Source: an uncultured bacterium (lineage in GTDB: Bacteria > Armatimonadota > JACIXR01). From it: DNA of 45,237 bases. Below are positions 25,001 to 32,433 of the stretch, piece by piece. Made by a program: the position numbers and the translations under genes. How positions within the stretch are numbered: position 1 is the stretch's first letter; each line of letters opens with the position of its first letter. The notes below the pieces were generated by a model that saw only the letters and a list, made by a program, of their open reading frames with translations, was not told the origin of the DNA and did not search any database. Location of the stretch: NCBI GenBank assembly GCA_938041455.1, contig CALITO010000017.1, positions 1-45,237 of the forward strand, given 5' to 3'.

Positions 25001-25489
25001 TTAGGGTATTTCTTTCTTCATTCGGAGCCAGATTCCCGCTTTATATAGGGTATGGAAACCCGCCTTTTTATACATACTTATAGCCCTTCCATTTCCCTCA
25101 CCTACCCAAAGGGTTATCTTCTTATGGTTCTTCAATAGGGCATATTCTATAGCCTTCTCAAGTAGGGTTTTGCCTATCCCTTTGCCTTGGAACTCCCTTT
25201 TAACCGCGAACTCATGGATTTCACAAACCTTTCCTTCCCTATAGTCTTCCCAACCGGCGTGACAAGCTATGAATCCTACTATTTCCTCTCCAACCTCGGT
25301 TATGAAAAAACCTTCCGGGTCCCCCTTATAAAGCCAGTCAAGGTAACTCTTCACGGACTTTCGCTTATTATAAGCATACATCGGCATAGATCGATAGGCA
25401 GAGATATAGATGTCAACCAAAAGAGATCTTTTGGCTTGGAAATCTGCTCGGCTTAAATTTAATATTTTAAGGGAATATTTTGCTTGCAT
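25001..25489 (-). CDS. GNAT family N-acetyltransferase
   Basis: A 162-residue acetyltransferase of the RimI-like GNAT superfamily. The acetyl-CoA loop FQGKGIGKTLLEKAIEYA is at about residues 98-115, preceded by the CEIHEFAVKREF strand (motif A) and followed by KKITLWVGEGNGRAISMYKKAGF (motif B). The acetyl acceptor is unknown. It is transcribed alone, convergent with the permease gene and divergent from the LysM wall-protein gene; upstream of ATG there is only a weak AAAAAG. Confidence 0.88.
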   Translation of the reverse strand: MQAKYSLKILNLSRADFQAKRSLLVDIYISAYRSMPMYAYNKRKSVKSYLDWLYKGDPEGFFITEVGEEIVGFIACHAGWEDYREGKVCEIHEFAVKREFQGKGIGKTLLEKAIEYALLKNHKKITLWVGEGNGRAISMYKKAGFHTLYKAGIWLRMKKEIP

Positions 25490-25523
25490 CTTTTTCAGGG
25501 ATGTTCTAAAATTTAAAAATCAT

Positions 25524-25551
25524 TTGACATATTTTTCAACCTTGTTATGCT
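25524..25551 (+). promoter_or_regulatory. promoter for the LysM wall-protein gene
   Basis: TTGACA at 25524-25529 is perfect; TATGCT at 25546-25551 follows after 16 bases and matches four of six positions. The leader to ATG 25587 is about 30 bases and contains GAAGGGGGTG. Confidence 0.6.
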
Positions 25552-25586
25552 ATTATTAATCAATTTTGAAGGGGGTGTTTTAATTT

Positions 25587-27452
25587 ATGTTAGCACTGAT
25601 TAAAAATAGGTCAAGCCTATATGTTGTGATATTGGTGGCAATGGTGGTTGGCATTGCCTATGCTACCACCTTCCCACCAAAGGTGTCCTTCCTTTCACCA
25701 AAGAATGGGGAAACGCTAAATGGAGAGGTAAAGCTTATCGTAGCCTTTTCCGCTACGGGTGAACATCCTGTTAGGAAAGTGGAGCTTTTCGTTGATAGAG
25801 TGCTCCTTGAAGAGACTGTTCTGACCACACCCCTTGTATCAGGGGAGCAGGTGTATTTCCTCAACACACTGATATTAGGAAATGGTCCCCATAGTCTCCT
25901 TGCCAGAGCCTACAGCGGGCCGGATGATGTAGGGGAATGTGCCATCACCGTTTATGTTAATAATGGAGTAGGAGATGTTACACCCCCTTTGGTGGAAATA
26001 CTATATCCCAAGGACCAACAGAGGGTCTCAGGGAAGGTAGAGGTGAAAATAAAGGCGCAGGATAATAACGCAGTCAAGTATGTAATGCTGTTCATAAACG
26101 ATAAGTTCAAATTCCTCAAGAACTATCCTCCCTTCAACGATATTTGGGATACTACTCGTTATCTTAACGGACCATATATTTTAAAAGCGTTCGCTTATGA
26201 TGCTGCTGATAACAAGGGCGAATCCAAGTCCGTAACGGTCATCGTTGATAATCCAACAGGGCAAACTACTCTAGGCGAGGAGAGAACGACCACAGGAGAG
26301 GAAATCACTCCCCCCTTGGTAATAACTCCACCTCCCACAACTAAGGAAGAGAAAGAGGAAGGGTTAACCGTTCTAACAAGGAGAGAGAGTGAGCCCATAG
26401 AAGCGGGTAAGGAGGAAAAGCTCAGGGTTTCCCTTCCTACTCCTGGTGAGAAAACGGTGCCTCCAACAGGCAAAGGAAAGGCCGTTGCTGCCCCAGGGGC
26501 AAAGCCAGAGGAAACAGTGAGCATAGAAGCAGAGAGGGAGAAGATAGCCCTTACTCTTAGCCTTCCGAGCAAAGGTACCCCTCCTTCCACACCTTCAAAG
26601 GGGCAGGTTGCAGTAGCTAAGGAAGCTCCTCCAAAGGAAATGGTAAAAGAGAACCAGCCAAGGGGGGAGAAAATGAGTGGCGTGCCAGTTTTGCCTCCCG
26701 TGGTTATTCCAGCACGAGCTAAAGATGCGCCTCCAGTTCCTCTAACAGCTGAGAAGGGTGCCGTAGTTACTGCAGGGGGGAAGACAATCGTTTCACCTCC
26801 TTCTCCTTCCAAGCCTTCACCTGCGGTGGGCACAGGCGCTCGGGAGGGAGAGTATGCTCCTGCTAAGGGGATAAGTGGACAGAAACCGTTGCTGATAGTG
26901 AGTAAGCCGGAGGAAAACTTAAGCCTCCTTTCACAGGCGATTTTCACCTTGGGCAGCAATTACAAGGTGCACACGATTCAAAAAGGAGAATATTTGCTGA
27001 AAATAGCGAGAGCTTACGGCGTTCCTCCGGAAACCTTGATAAGTGTAAACAATATCCGCAACCCCGACTTGATAATAGAGGGGCAAAAGCTCCTAATACC
27101 CACTGTCACAGTGCTTTATAACAATAGCGAGGTATTGTTCCCCGATGCTCGTCCATTTGTCCAGGACGGCCTTCCTCTTCTGCCCTTCCGAGCGGTATTT
27201 GAAAGGGCGGGAGGGACAGTTATTTGGCATCCTCAGAACCAAGAGGTGGAGGCACATAAGGAGGGGAAGAATATATGGTTGAAGATAGGAAGTAGGAGGG
27301 CGCAGGTCAACGATCAGACAATACTTATGGAAGTGGCAGCGTTCATAAAATTTAACAGAACTTATGTTCCTGCTACATTCTTCCATTATGCTTTGGAAGC
27401 GGAGATCCAGTGGGATCCACAGAAGGGACATCTTTACATATCAGCCCCTTGA
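25587..27452 (+). CDS. secreted Ig-like / LysM / copper-amine-oxidase-N-like wall protein
   Basis: A 621-residue exported protein. The signal peptide covers residues about 1-28 (ending near AYATTFPP). Two Ig-like beta domains follow (about 29-125 and 132-223, each with SP/YPK...G.V.....A..N..V..V.LF.ND). A long low-complexity Pro/Thr/Lys/Glu linker spans about 225-450. A LysM domain (VHTIQKGEYLLKIARAYGVP, to about 505) should bind glycan in peptidoglycan. A copper amine oxidase N-terminal-like domain (LFPDARPFVQDGLPLLPFRAV to the end) closes it; in other bacteria that domain is a stalk/wall module, not an enzyme. The protein probably spans or tethers the periplasm. Single gene with its own promoter and a strong terminator. 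Confidence 0.85.
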   Translation: MLALIKNRSSLYVVILVAMVVGIAYATTFPPKVSFLSPKNGETLNGEVKLIVAFSATGEHPVRKVELFVDRVLLEETVLTTPLVSGEQVYFLNTLILGNGPHSLLARAYSGPDDVGECAITVYVNNGVGDVTPPLVEILYPKDQQRVSGKVEVKIKAQDNNAVKYVMLFINDKFKFLKNYPPFNDIWDTTRYLNGPYILKAFAYDAADNKGESKSVTVIVDNPTGQTTLGEERTTTGEEITPPLVITPPPTTKEEKEEGLTVLTRRESEPIEAGKEEKLRVSLPTPGEKTVPPTGKGKAVAAPGAKPEETVSIEAEREKIALTLSLPSKGTPPSTPSKGQVAVAKEAPPKEMVKENQPRGEKMSGVPVLPPVVIPARAKDAPPVPLTAEKGAVVTAGGKTIVSPPSPSKPSPAVGTGAREGEYAPAKGISGQKPLLIVSKPEENLSLLSQAIFTLGSNYKVHTIQKGEYLLKIARAYGVPPETLISVNNIRNPDLIIEGQKLLIPTVTVLYNNSEVLFPDARPFVQDGLPLLPFRAVFERAGGTVIWHPQNQEVEAHKEGKNIWLKIGSRRAQVNDQTILMEVAAFIKFNRTYVPATFFHYALEAEIQWDPQKGHLYISAP

Positions 27453-27474
27453 GTGCTTTTGAAAAGTGATAAGT

Positions 27475-27511
27475 AGAAGGGGGGCTACCCCCAAGGGGTA
27501 GCCCCCCTTCT
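27475..27511 (+). terminator. strong intrinsic terminator-like hairpin
   Basis: A perfect 17-base-pair stem (27475-27491 with 27495-27511) closes a three-base CAA loop. The stem core is G6-CTA-C4. Only a short T-rich run follows, so its efficiency is uncertain, but its position 23 bases after the LysM-protein stop is right. Confidence 0.8.
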
Positions 27512-27529
27512 TATACAAATATGATAGGT

Positions 27530-27555
27530 GGATGCTTTCCAATGACGAAGCATCC
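27530..27555 (+). promoter_or_regulatory. operator-like inverted repeat
   Basis: GGATGCTT (27530-27537) and AAGCATCC (27548-27555) form a perfect 8-base inverted repeat with a ten-base centre. It covers the proposed -35 element of the downstream oxidoreductase promoter, as expected for a repressor operator. A transcript hairpin is the alternative reading. Confidence 0.5.
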
Positions 27556-27570
27556 TTAGTAATATATAAT
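27542..27570 (+). promoter_or_regulatory. candidate promoter for Gfo/Idh gene
   Basis: ATGACG at 27542-27547 and a perfect TATAAT at 27565-27570 are spaced by 17 bases. The inverted repeat 27530-27555 overlaps the -35, so binding there would block polymerase. Confidence 0.5.
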
Positions 27571-27596
27571 AGGAAAAAGGAAAGGAGGTCGTCCAA

Positions 27597-28631
27597 TTGG
27601 AGAAAATAGGCGTTGGCATTGTAGGTTGCGGTGCCATAGGACCTACTCACGCAAGAGCGGTTATGGAGATTGAAGAAGCTAAACTTGTTGCGGTGTGCGA
27701 TGCAAGGGAAGAGAGGGCGAGGAGATTAGCTGAGCAATTAGGCGTTGAATGGTATACCGATTATGAGAAGATGCTCGAGCGGGAAGACATCCAGGTTGTC
27801 TCTATATGCACTCCCTCGGGAACACATGCAGATATGGGAATTCTCGCTGCTAAAGCTGGTAAGCACATCATCTGCGAGAAGCCCCTTGATGTAACTCTTG
27901 AGAAATGCGATGCCCTGATAAGAGTAGCTAAGGAGAACAAGGTCAAATTGGGCGGAATCTTCCAGCACCGCTTTGCTGAGGAAAGCAGGCTGGTGAAGAG
28001 GCTGGTTGAGGAAGGAAACCTGGGTAAAATAGTCCTCGCAAATGTGGATATGAAGTGGTATAGGAGCCAGGCTTATTACGATAGTGATGCCTGGCGGGGC
28101 ACCTGGGCTTTGGATGGGGGAGGTTGTCTTATGAATCAGGGCGTCCATTTCGTAGACCTTCTCCTTTGGATAATGGGGCCAGTGGAGTGGGTGAGGGCGG
28201 AGACAACCACTTTAACTCATAACATAGAAGTAGAAGATACTGCTGTTGCAATACTGAAGTTCAAAAATGGAGCGTTGGGAGCGATAGAGGCTACCACATC
28301 CGCTTACCCTGGGGTCTATGCCCGGATTAGTGTTGGGGGGTATAAGGGGTCAGTTGTTTGGGAGGACGATAAGATAACTTTCCTTAAGATAGAGGGTAAG
28401 GAGGAAGAAGCGAAGGTGGAGAAGCCCGCCATTGCCTGGGGTGCCTCCGACCCAATGGCCATCCCCGCGGGATTACACACAAGGAACATCTATGATATAA
28501 TTCGGGCGATAATAGAGGATAGAGAACCTTTGATAACAGGCGAGGAGGCTCGTAAGGCAGTGGAGCTTATTTTAGCGATCTACAAATCCGCCCAGAGGGA
28601 TGAGAAAGTTTTTCTCCCCCTTACCTATTGA
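27597..28631 (+). CDS. Gfo/Idh/MocA family oxidoreductase
   Basis: A 344-residue NAD(P)-dependent dehydrogenase-like protein. The nucleotide loop GVGIVGCGAIGPTHA is at residues 5-19, the active-site Lys motif CEKPLDV is near 94-100, and the substrate-domain signature GGGCLMNQGVHFVDLLLWIMG is near 176-196, with the His common as catalytic residue in this family. The start is TTG with AAAGGAGG seven bases upstream; no ATG fits the Rossmann start. It stands alone behind an operator-like repeat, so expression is probably substrate-controlled. Substrate unknown. Confidence 0.92.
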   Translation: MEKIGVGIVGCGAIGPTHARAVMEIEEAKLVAVCDAREERARRLAEQLGVEWYTDYEKMLEREDIQVVSICTPSGTHADMGILAAKAGKHIICEKPLDVTLEKCDALIRVAKENKVKLGGIFQHRFAEESRLVKRLVEEGNLGKIVLANVDMKWYRSQAYYDSDAWRGTWALDGGGCLMNQGVHFVDLLLWIMGPVEWVRAETTTLTHNIEVEDTAVAILKFKNGALGAIEATTSAYPGVYARISVGGYKGSVVWEDDKITFLKIEGKEEEAKVEKPAIAWGASDPMAIPAGLHTRNIYDIIRAIIEDREPLITGEEARKAVELILAIYKSAQRDEKVFLPLTY

Positions 28632-28657
28632 CTTTTAAAGTTTAATTGTTATATACT
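28628..28657 (+). promoter_or_regulatory. promoter for tRNA-Leu
   Basis: TTGACT at 28628-28633 and TATACT at 28652-28657 are 18 bases apart. The -35 overlaps the stop codon of the preceding gene, and the predicted start lies about 14 bases before the tRNA. Read-through could also supply the porin-pst genes. Confidence 0.6.
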
Positions 28658-28677
28658 GAAATAGAGGTCACTGAGGT

Positions 28678-28763
28678 GCCGAGGTGGCGGAATTGGAAGA
28701 CGCGCAGGCTTGAGGGGCTTGTGGGCTTAGCCCGTGCGGGTTCAACTCCCGCCCTCGGCACCA
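28678..28763 (+). tRNA. tRNA-Leu (anticodon GAG)
   Basis: The sequence folds into a class II cloverleaf of 86 bases including encoded CCA. The acceptor stem is GCCGAGG with CCUCGGC, the D-arm starts TGGCGGAATTGG, the anticodon stem CAGGC/GCTTG encloses the loop TTGAGGG (anticodon GAG, reading CUC/CUU), the variable arm is GGGC-TTA-GCCC, and the T-arm is GCGGG-TTCAACT-CCCGC. Discriminator base A fits leucine. Confidence 0.96.
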
Positions 28764-28805
28764 TTTTTCTACATAACCACTCTCTAAAAGAGGGAGAGGA
28801 ACGAG

Positions 28806-29717
28806 TTGAAATTTTATAGGATGAGTTTCTTTACCTTTTTTCTTCTTTTCTCACAACTTTCCTTGCCTCTTCAACCTGCCCTCAGCGGCTATACAAAGAT
28901 AAGATACACCTGGGACGAAAAAAAAGACCCCCAAATGGACTTTTCTCTTAAAGATGTCAGACTGAAGAACACGCTTAATGTTACCGAACTCTCTACTTTG
29001 GTTGTGGAGTTGAATATTACTTCAAAGGTAGTGCTGAAGGAAGGTTATGTTCAGCTTAAGAGAGAAGAAGGAACATTGCGATTCGGGCAGTTCAAGATAC
29101 CGTTTGGTTACGAGATGCCCTTGAGCGGCGCTTTATTGGAGACGCCGACTATCCCTACGGTTTTCCTAAAACTTTTCCCCAATCAAACTTACGATCAGGG
29201 GCTTATATGGGTATTCGGCAAGAAGATGCAATTTGCTCTTGTCAACGGGACGGGGGAGAACACCCCAGACAACGATAATGCAAAGGACTTGGTCCTTCGT
29301 TTTTCTGATAAAGACAAGTTCTTTTCCTATGGCGCTTCTGTGTATTTGGGCAAACAAAAACAGGGAGATAAGGATTGGACTAAAAATCGCTGGGGTATGG
29401 ACTTTATCTTGAATAAGGGAAAGGGTATCATTACGAGTGAGGTCATCTGGGGAAGAGATGGGGAAGAGGATAGCAAGGGGTGGTATATCAAATATCGCTA
29501 TAATTTGCCTTCTCTATCCTATATAATAAAATACGAGTATTACGAAGGGGTCGACTCCTTTGACACCAAGATGGGAAAATGGGGGAGGATGGAGGAAAAA
29601 GCATTTATCTTTGGACCAATGTTTTACCTTGACAAGAATACCATCCTTTCTATTATGTGTAGTCGGAATCAGGGAAGGGAGAAGAAACTCGTCTTACAAT
29701 TGCAGGTGAATTATTAA
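28806..29717 (+). CDS. porin-like outer-membrane beta-barrel protein
   Basis: A 303-residue exported protein. It starts at TTG with GAGAGGA upstream (ATG five codons later is the alternative). Residues 1-24 are a signal peptide. The rest is beta-strand-like with alternating aromatic residues: LRFGQFKIPFGYEMPLSG near 91-108 is the segment typical of phosphate-selective porin O/P family proteins, followed by repeated strand-turn units and a C-terminal strand ending VNY. It is shorter than OprP/OprO (about 400 residues or more), so a smaller barrel or truncated relative is possible. It lies 31 bases before pstS, which suggests phosphate passage through the outer membrane. Phosphate selectivity is inferred from context. 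Confidence 0.75.
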   Translation: MKFYRMSFFTFFLLFSQLSLPLQPALSGYTKIRYTWDEKKDPQMDFSLKDVRLKNTLNVTELSTLVVELNITSKVVLKEGYVQLKREEGTLRFGQFKIPFGYEMPLSGALLETPTIPTVFLKLFPNQTYDQGLIWVFGKKMQFALVNGTGENTPDNDNAKDLVLRFSDKDKFFSYGASVYLGKQKQGDKDWTKNRWGMDFILNKGKGIITSEVIWGRDGEEDSKGWYIKYRYNLPSLSYIIKYEYYEGVDSFDTKMGKWGRMEEKAFIFGPMFYLDKNTILSIMCSRNQGREKKLVLQLQVNY

Positions 29718-29748
29718 TATTGACAAAAGAGGAAAAAGGAGGAACGAA

Positions 29749-30657
29749 ATGTCGGTAAGCAAAAAAGTGCTTATAATAGTTTTAATCCTGGTTGTGATTG
29801 CCTTGGCTATTTGGCTCGTAACGCGGGGGAAACAGGTTTCCCCAACTATGCCCCCACCGAAAGTGGAAAGCGCGCCGAAGGGGAAATTAGTTATAAAGGG
29901 TTCCGATACCCTTCTTCCTTTAGCACAAGCTTGGGCAGAGGAATTTATGAGGGGACACCCTGGTGTTAGCATTTCAGTAACTGGCGGGGGTTCAGGTGTG
30001 GGGATATCAGCCCTCCTGGATGGAACCTGCGATATAGCGAATTCTTCCCGTTCTCTAAAACCCTCGGAGGAAGATAGAGCAAGGAAGCTGGGGATAGAGG
30101 TCCTTGAAACAAAAGTAGCGATTGATGGAATTTCTATAATCGTCAATCCCCAAAACCCCCTCCAAAGTATCACCCTCCAACAATTAAAAGACATTTACAG
30201 GGGACGCTATGGTTCTTGGAAGGAGCTGGGCGGTCCGGATATCAAGATGACCATAGTTGGTAGGGATACACCATCTGGAACTTACGAGTTCTTTAAGGAC
30301 AAGGTCCTTGGAGGAGAAGACTATGCTCCTTCCGTCCTAAACACACCTTCCAGTAATCAAATCGCTACCATTGTTTCCCAGGATGCGGGAGCAATAGGGT
30401 ATGTAGGTGTCGCCTACGCCGAGGAATTCGCGAAGGCAGGTAAGGTTAAGATAATAGCGGTTGCGAAGGATAAAAATTCTCCTCCTCTTATGCCCACTAT
30501 GGATAACATTAAGAAGGGGGAATATCCCCTCTTTAGATATCTCTTCAACTACACAAGGGGCAAACCTACGGGAATAATTAAGGAGTATCTGGATTTCGTC
30601 ACCTCCTCTGAAGGACAAAAAATCGTGGAAAAGGTTGGTTATATTCCACTGCAATAG
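29749..30657 (+). CDS. pstS: phosphate ABC transporter substrate-binding protein
   Basis: A 302-residue PBP-like protein. Residues 5-25 form an uncleaved-looking membrane anchor (no lipobox Cys), then a short Pro-rich linker leads to the PstS domain. Ligand-binding signatures are KGSDTLLPLAQAWAEEF, SVTGGGSGVGISALLDGTCDIANSSR near 75-104 and GRDTPSGTYEFF near 165-176, where the phosphate oxyanion is held. A strong AGGAGG precedes ATG. Followed after six bases by pstC. It should capture inorganic phosphate in the periplasm for PstCA. Confidence 0.95.
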   Translation: MSVSKKVLIIVLILVVIALAIWLVTRGKQVSPTMPPPKVESAPKGKLVIKGSDTLLPLAQAWAEEFMRGHPGVSISVTGGGSGVGISALLDGTCDIANSSRSLKPSEEDRARKLGIEVLETKVAIDGISIIVNPQNPLQSITLQQLKDIYRGRYGSWKELGGPDIKMTIVGRDTPSGTYEFFKDKVLGGEDYAPSVLNTPSSNQIATIVSQDAGAIGYVGVAYAEEFAKAGKVKIIAVAKDKNSPPLMPTMDNIKKGEYPLFRYLFNYTRGKPTGIIKEYLDFVTSSEGQKIVEKVGYIPLQ

Positions 30658-30663
30658 TCTTCT

Positions 30664-31545
30664 ATGAAACAGAGAAGTGTCTGGGAAAGTTTCATAGAGA
30701 AAGTTATCTTCATAGGTGGGATAAGCGGGATAGTATTTCTCTTTCTCATCTTTGCCTTTCTCTTTAAGGAAAGCTTCCTCTTTTTCTTTCAATATCCTTG
30801 GAAGGACTTCTTTGGGGGAACCCAGTGGTATCCTACAAGTGAACCACCTCGGTTCGGTTTACTTCCCCTGTTAGCGGGTTCCCTTGTGGTGACACTGGGG
30901 GCTATTGCCATATCTGTTCCTTTGGGAATAGCCTGTGCTATCTACATAAGCGAGGTAGCACCCCCTTGGGTGAGGGAGATTTTTAAACCCCTAATGGAGC
31001 TGATAGCGGCGATACCCTCGGTTGTTTTGGGTTTCATCGGTTTAGTGGTTCTTGTTCCTTTTTTAAAGCAAGTTTTTAACCTTCCCACTGGACTCTCCGC
31101 ATTGGCGGGCTCCATCACCCTCGCCTTTATGGCTCTACCTACTATAACGAGCATTTCGGAGGACGCCCTCACCGTGCTTCCCCGAGAATATAAGGAAGCT
31201 TCTCTCGCCCTGGGAGCAACCCATTGGCAGACAATATACCACATCCTTTTGCCTGCGGCAAAGTCGGGCATTATCGCGGCAATAATGCTTGGTCTGGGTA
31301 GAGCGATAGGTGAGACTATGGCGGTGCTTATGGTAACTGGCAATGCCGCGATAATTCCCTATTCTTTCCTTCAACCTGTACGCACTATGACGGCAACTAT
31401 TGCTATAGAGATGGGGGAGATAGTGCGGGGAGGTTTGCACTATCGTGCCCTCTTCGCAATAGGGCTTTTCCTTTTCATCATAACCTTCACAGTGAATCTG
31501 ATAGCGGATTGGGTGATCCAAAGGCAAAAAAGGGTGAGCGGATGA
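30664..31545 (+). CDS. pstC: phosphate ABC transporter permease PstC
   Basis: A 293-residue inner-membrane protein with six predicted helices. The PstC signature includes GTQWYPTSEPPRFGLLPLL near residues 50-70, AAIPSVVLGFIGL, and the cytoplasmic coupling loop EASLALGATHWQTIYHILLPAA with GLGRAIGETMAVLMVTGN near 200-220. It forms the channel with PstA. Its TGA overlaps the pstA ATG. Confidence 0.96.
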   Translation: MKQRSVWESFIEKVIFIGGISGIVFLFLIFAFLFKESFLFFFQYPWKDFFGGTQWYPTSEPPRFGLLPLLAGSLVVTLGAIAISVPLGIACAIYISEVAPPWVREIFKPLMELIAAIPSVVLGFIGLVVLVPFLKQVFNLPTGLSALAGSITLAFMALPTITSISEDALTVLPREYKEASLALGATHWQTIYHILLPAAKSGIIAAIMLGLGRAIGETMAVLMVTGNAAIIPYSFLQPVRTMTATIAIEMGEIVRGGLHYRALFAIGLFLFIITFTVNLIADWVIQRQKRVSG

Positions 31546-32378
31546 GGACTCAGAAAATCGTCTTTGCCCTATTGATGATTATAACCTTACTCTGCGTTTT
31601 GCCTCTCTTCTTCATCCTTGTCCTCTTGATATATCACAGTCTACCTGTCCTCAATTTGAGATTTCTCTTAGACTATCCGAGGGAAGGAATGAGAGCGGGG
31701 GGTATATTCCCTGCTCTGGTGGGAACGCTATATCTGGCTTTAGGCACTGCTATTGTGTCTCTACCGCTGGGTGTAATAACCGCCATATATCTGAACGAAT
31801 ATGCGCCTAAGGGACGGATAGCTCGTTTGATAAGGATAGCAATTGTCAACCTTGCGGGAGTGCCTTCTGTTGTTTACGGGCTCTTTGGGTTAGCCCTATT
31901 CGTTACACTATTTCACTTTGGTGTATCACTCATTGCTGGGATTTTCACCTTGTCAATTTTGGTATTGCCAATAGTGATAACTGCGGCAGAGGAAGGCTTA
32001 CGGTCGGTTCCGATGTCTTTCAGGGAAGCAAGTTTGGCTCTTGGCGCCACAAGGTGGCAAACTATAAGGAGGGTTGTCTTGCCGAATGCCCTGCCCGGCA
32101 TCGCTACGGGAGCAATTCTCGCCCTTAGCAGGGCAGCGGGGGAAACAGCTCCTATTCTTTTCACCTGCGCAGCCTTCTATCTCCCCCGGCTACCTAAATC
32201 CCCCTTTGATGAGATTATGGCTCTTCCCTACCATGTTTATGTAATCTCCACCCAGGTGCCTCACGCTCCCTTATCCATCCAATATGGAGCAACAGTTGTC
32301 CTTATGGGGTTGGTCTTTATCCTAAATACAGTTGCTATTCTTTGGCGAATGCGTCTTCGCCGAGTCAAGAAGTGGTGA
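31542..32378 (+). CDS. pstA: phosphate ABC transporter permease PstA
   Basis: A 278-residue membrane protein with six predicted helices. Key segments are GGIFPALVGTLYLALGTAIVSLPLGV, AGVPSVVYGLFGLALF and the coupling loop EASLALGATRWQTIRRVVLPNA followed by ALSRAAGETAPILFT. A longer frame begins at 31509, but ATG 31542 is chosen because it overlaps the pstC stop as ATGA and begins at the usual N-terminus. The gene that normally follows, pstB (the ATPase), is absent, and leuC comes next. Confidence 0.95.
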   Translation: MRTQKIVFALLMIITLLCVLPLFFILVLLIYHSLPVLNLRFLLDYPREGMRAGGIFPALVGTLYLALGTAIVSLPLGVITAIYLNEYAPKGRIARLIRIAIVNLAGVPSVVYGLFGLALFVTLFHFGVSLIAGIFTLSILVLPIVITAAEEGLRSVPMSFREASLALGATRWQTIRRVVLPNALPGIATGAILALSRAAGETAPILFTCAAFYLPRLPKSPFDEIMALPYHVYVISTQVPHAPLSIQYGATVVLMGLVFILNTVAILWRMRLRRVKKW

Positions 32379-32396
32379 ACCAGCAACATATAATCC

Positions 32397-32424
32397 TTGC
32401 CTATTTGGTTTTCTCTACTAAAAT
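32397..32424 (+). promoter_or_regulatory. candidate leuCDB promoter, near-leaderless
   Basis: TTGCCT at 32397-32402 and TAAAAT at 32419-32424 are 16 bases apart. The -10 ends nine bases before the leuC ATG, and no Shine-Dalgarno sequence is visible there, so the transcript would start at or almost at the start codon. Confidence 0.45.
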
Positions 32425-32433
32425 TCTCATAAG

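Noticed and set aside
26195-26959. Long minus-strand open frame (254 codons) opposite the LysM wall-protein gene
   Set aside because: It is the antisense of the Pro/Thr/Lys-rich linker, has no ribosome site, domain or sensible composition, and the plus-strand protein is clearly real.
214-28631. Recent duplication of the two Gfo/Idh/MocA genes (214-1221 and 27597-28631)
   Set aside because: They share family motifs only; sequences differ throughout, so they are old paralogues.
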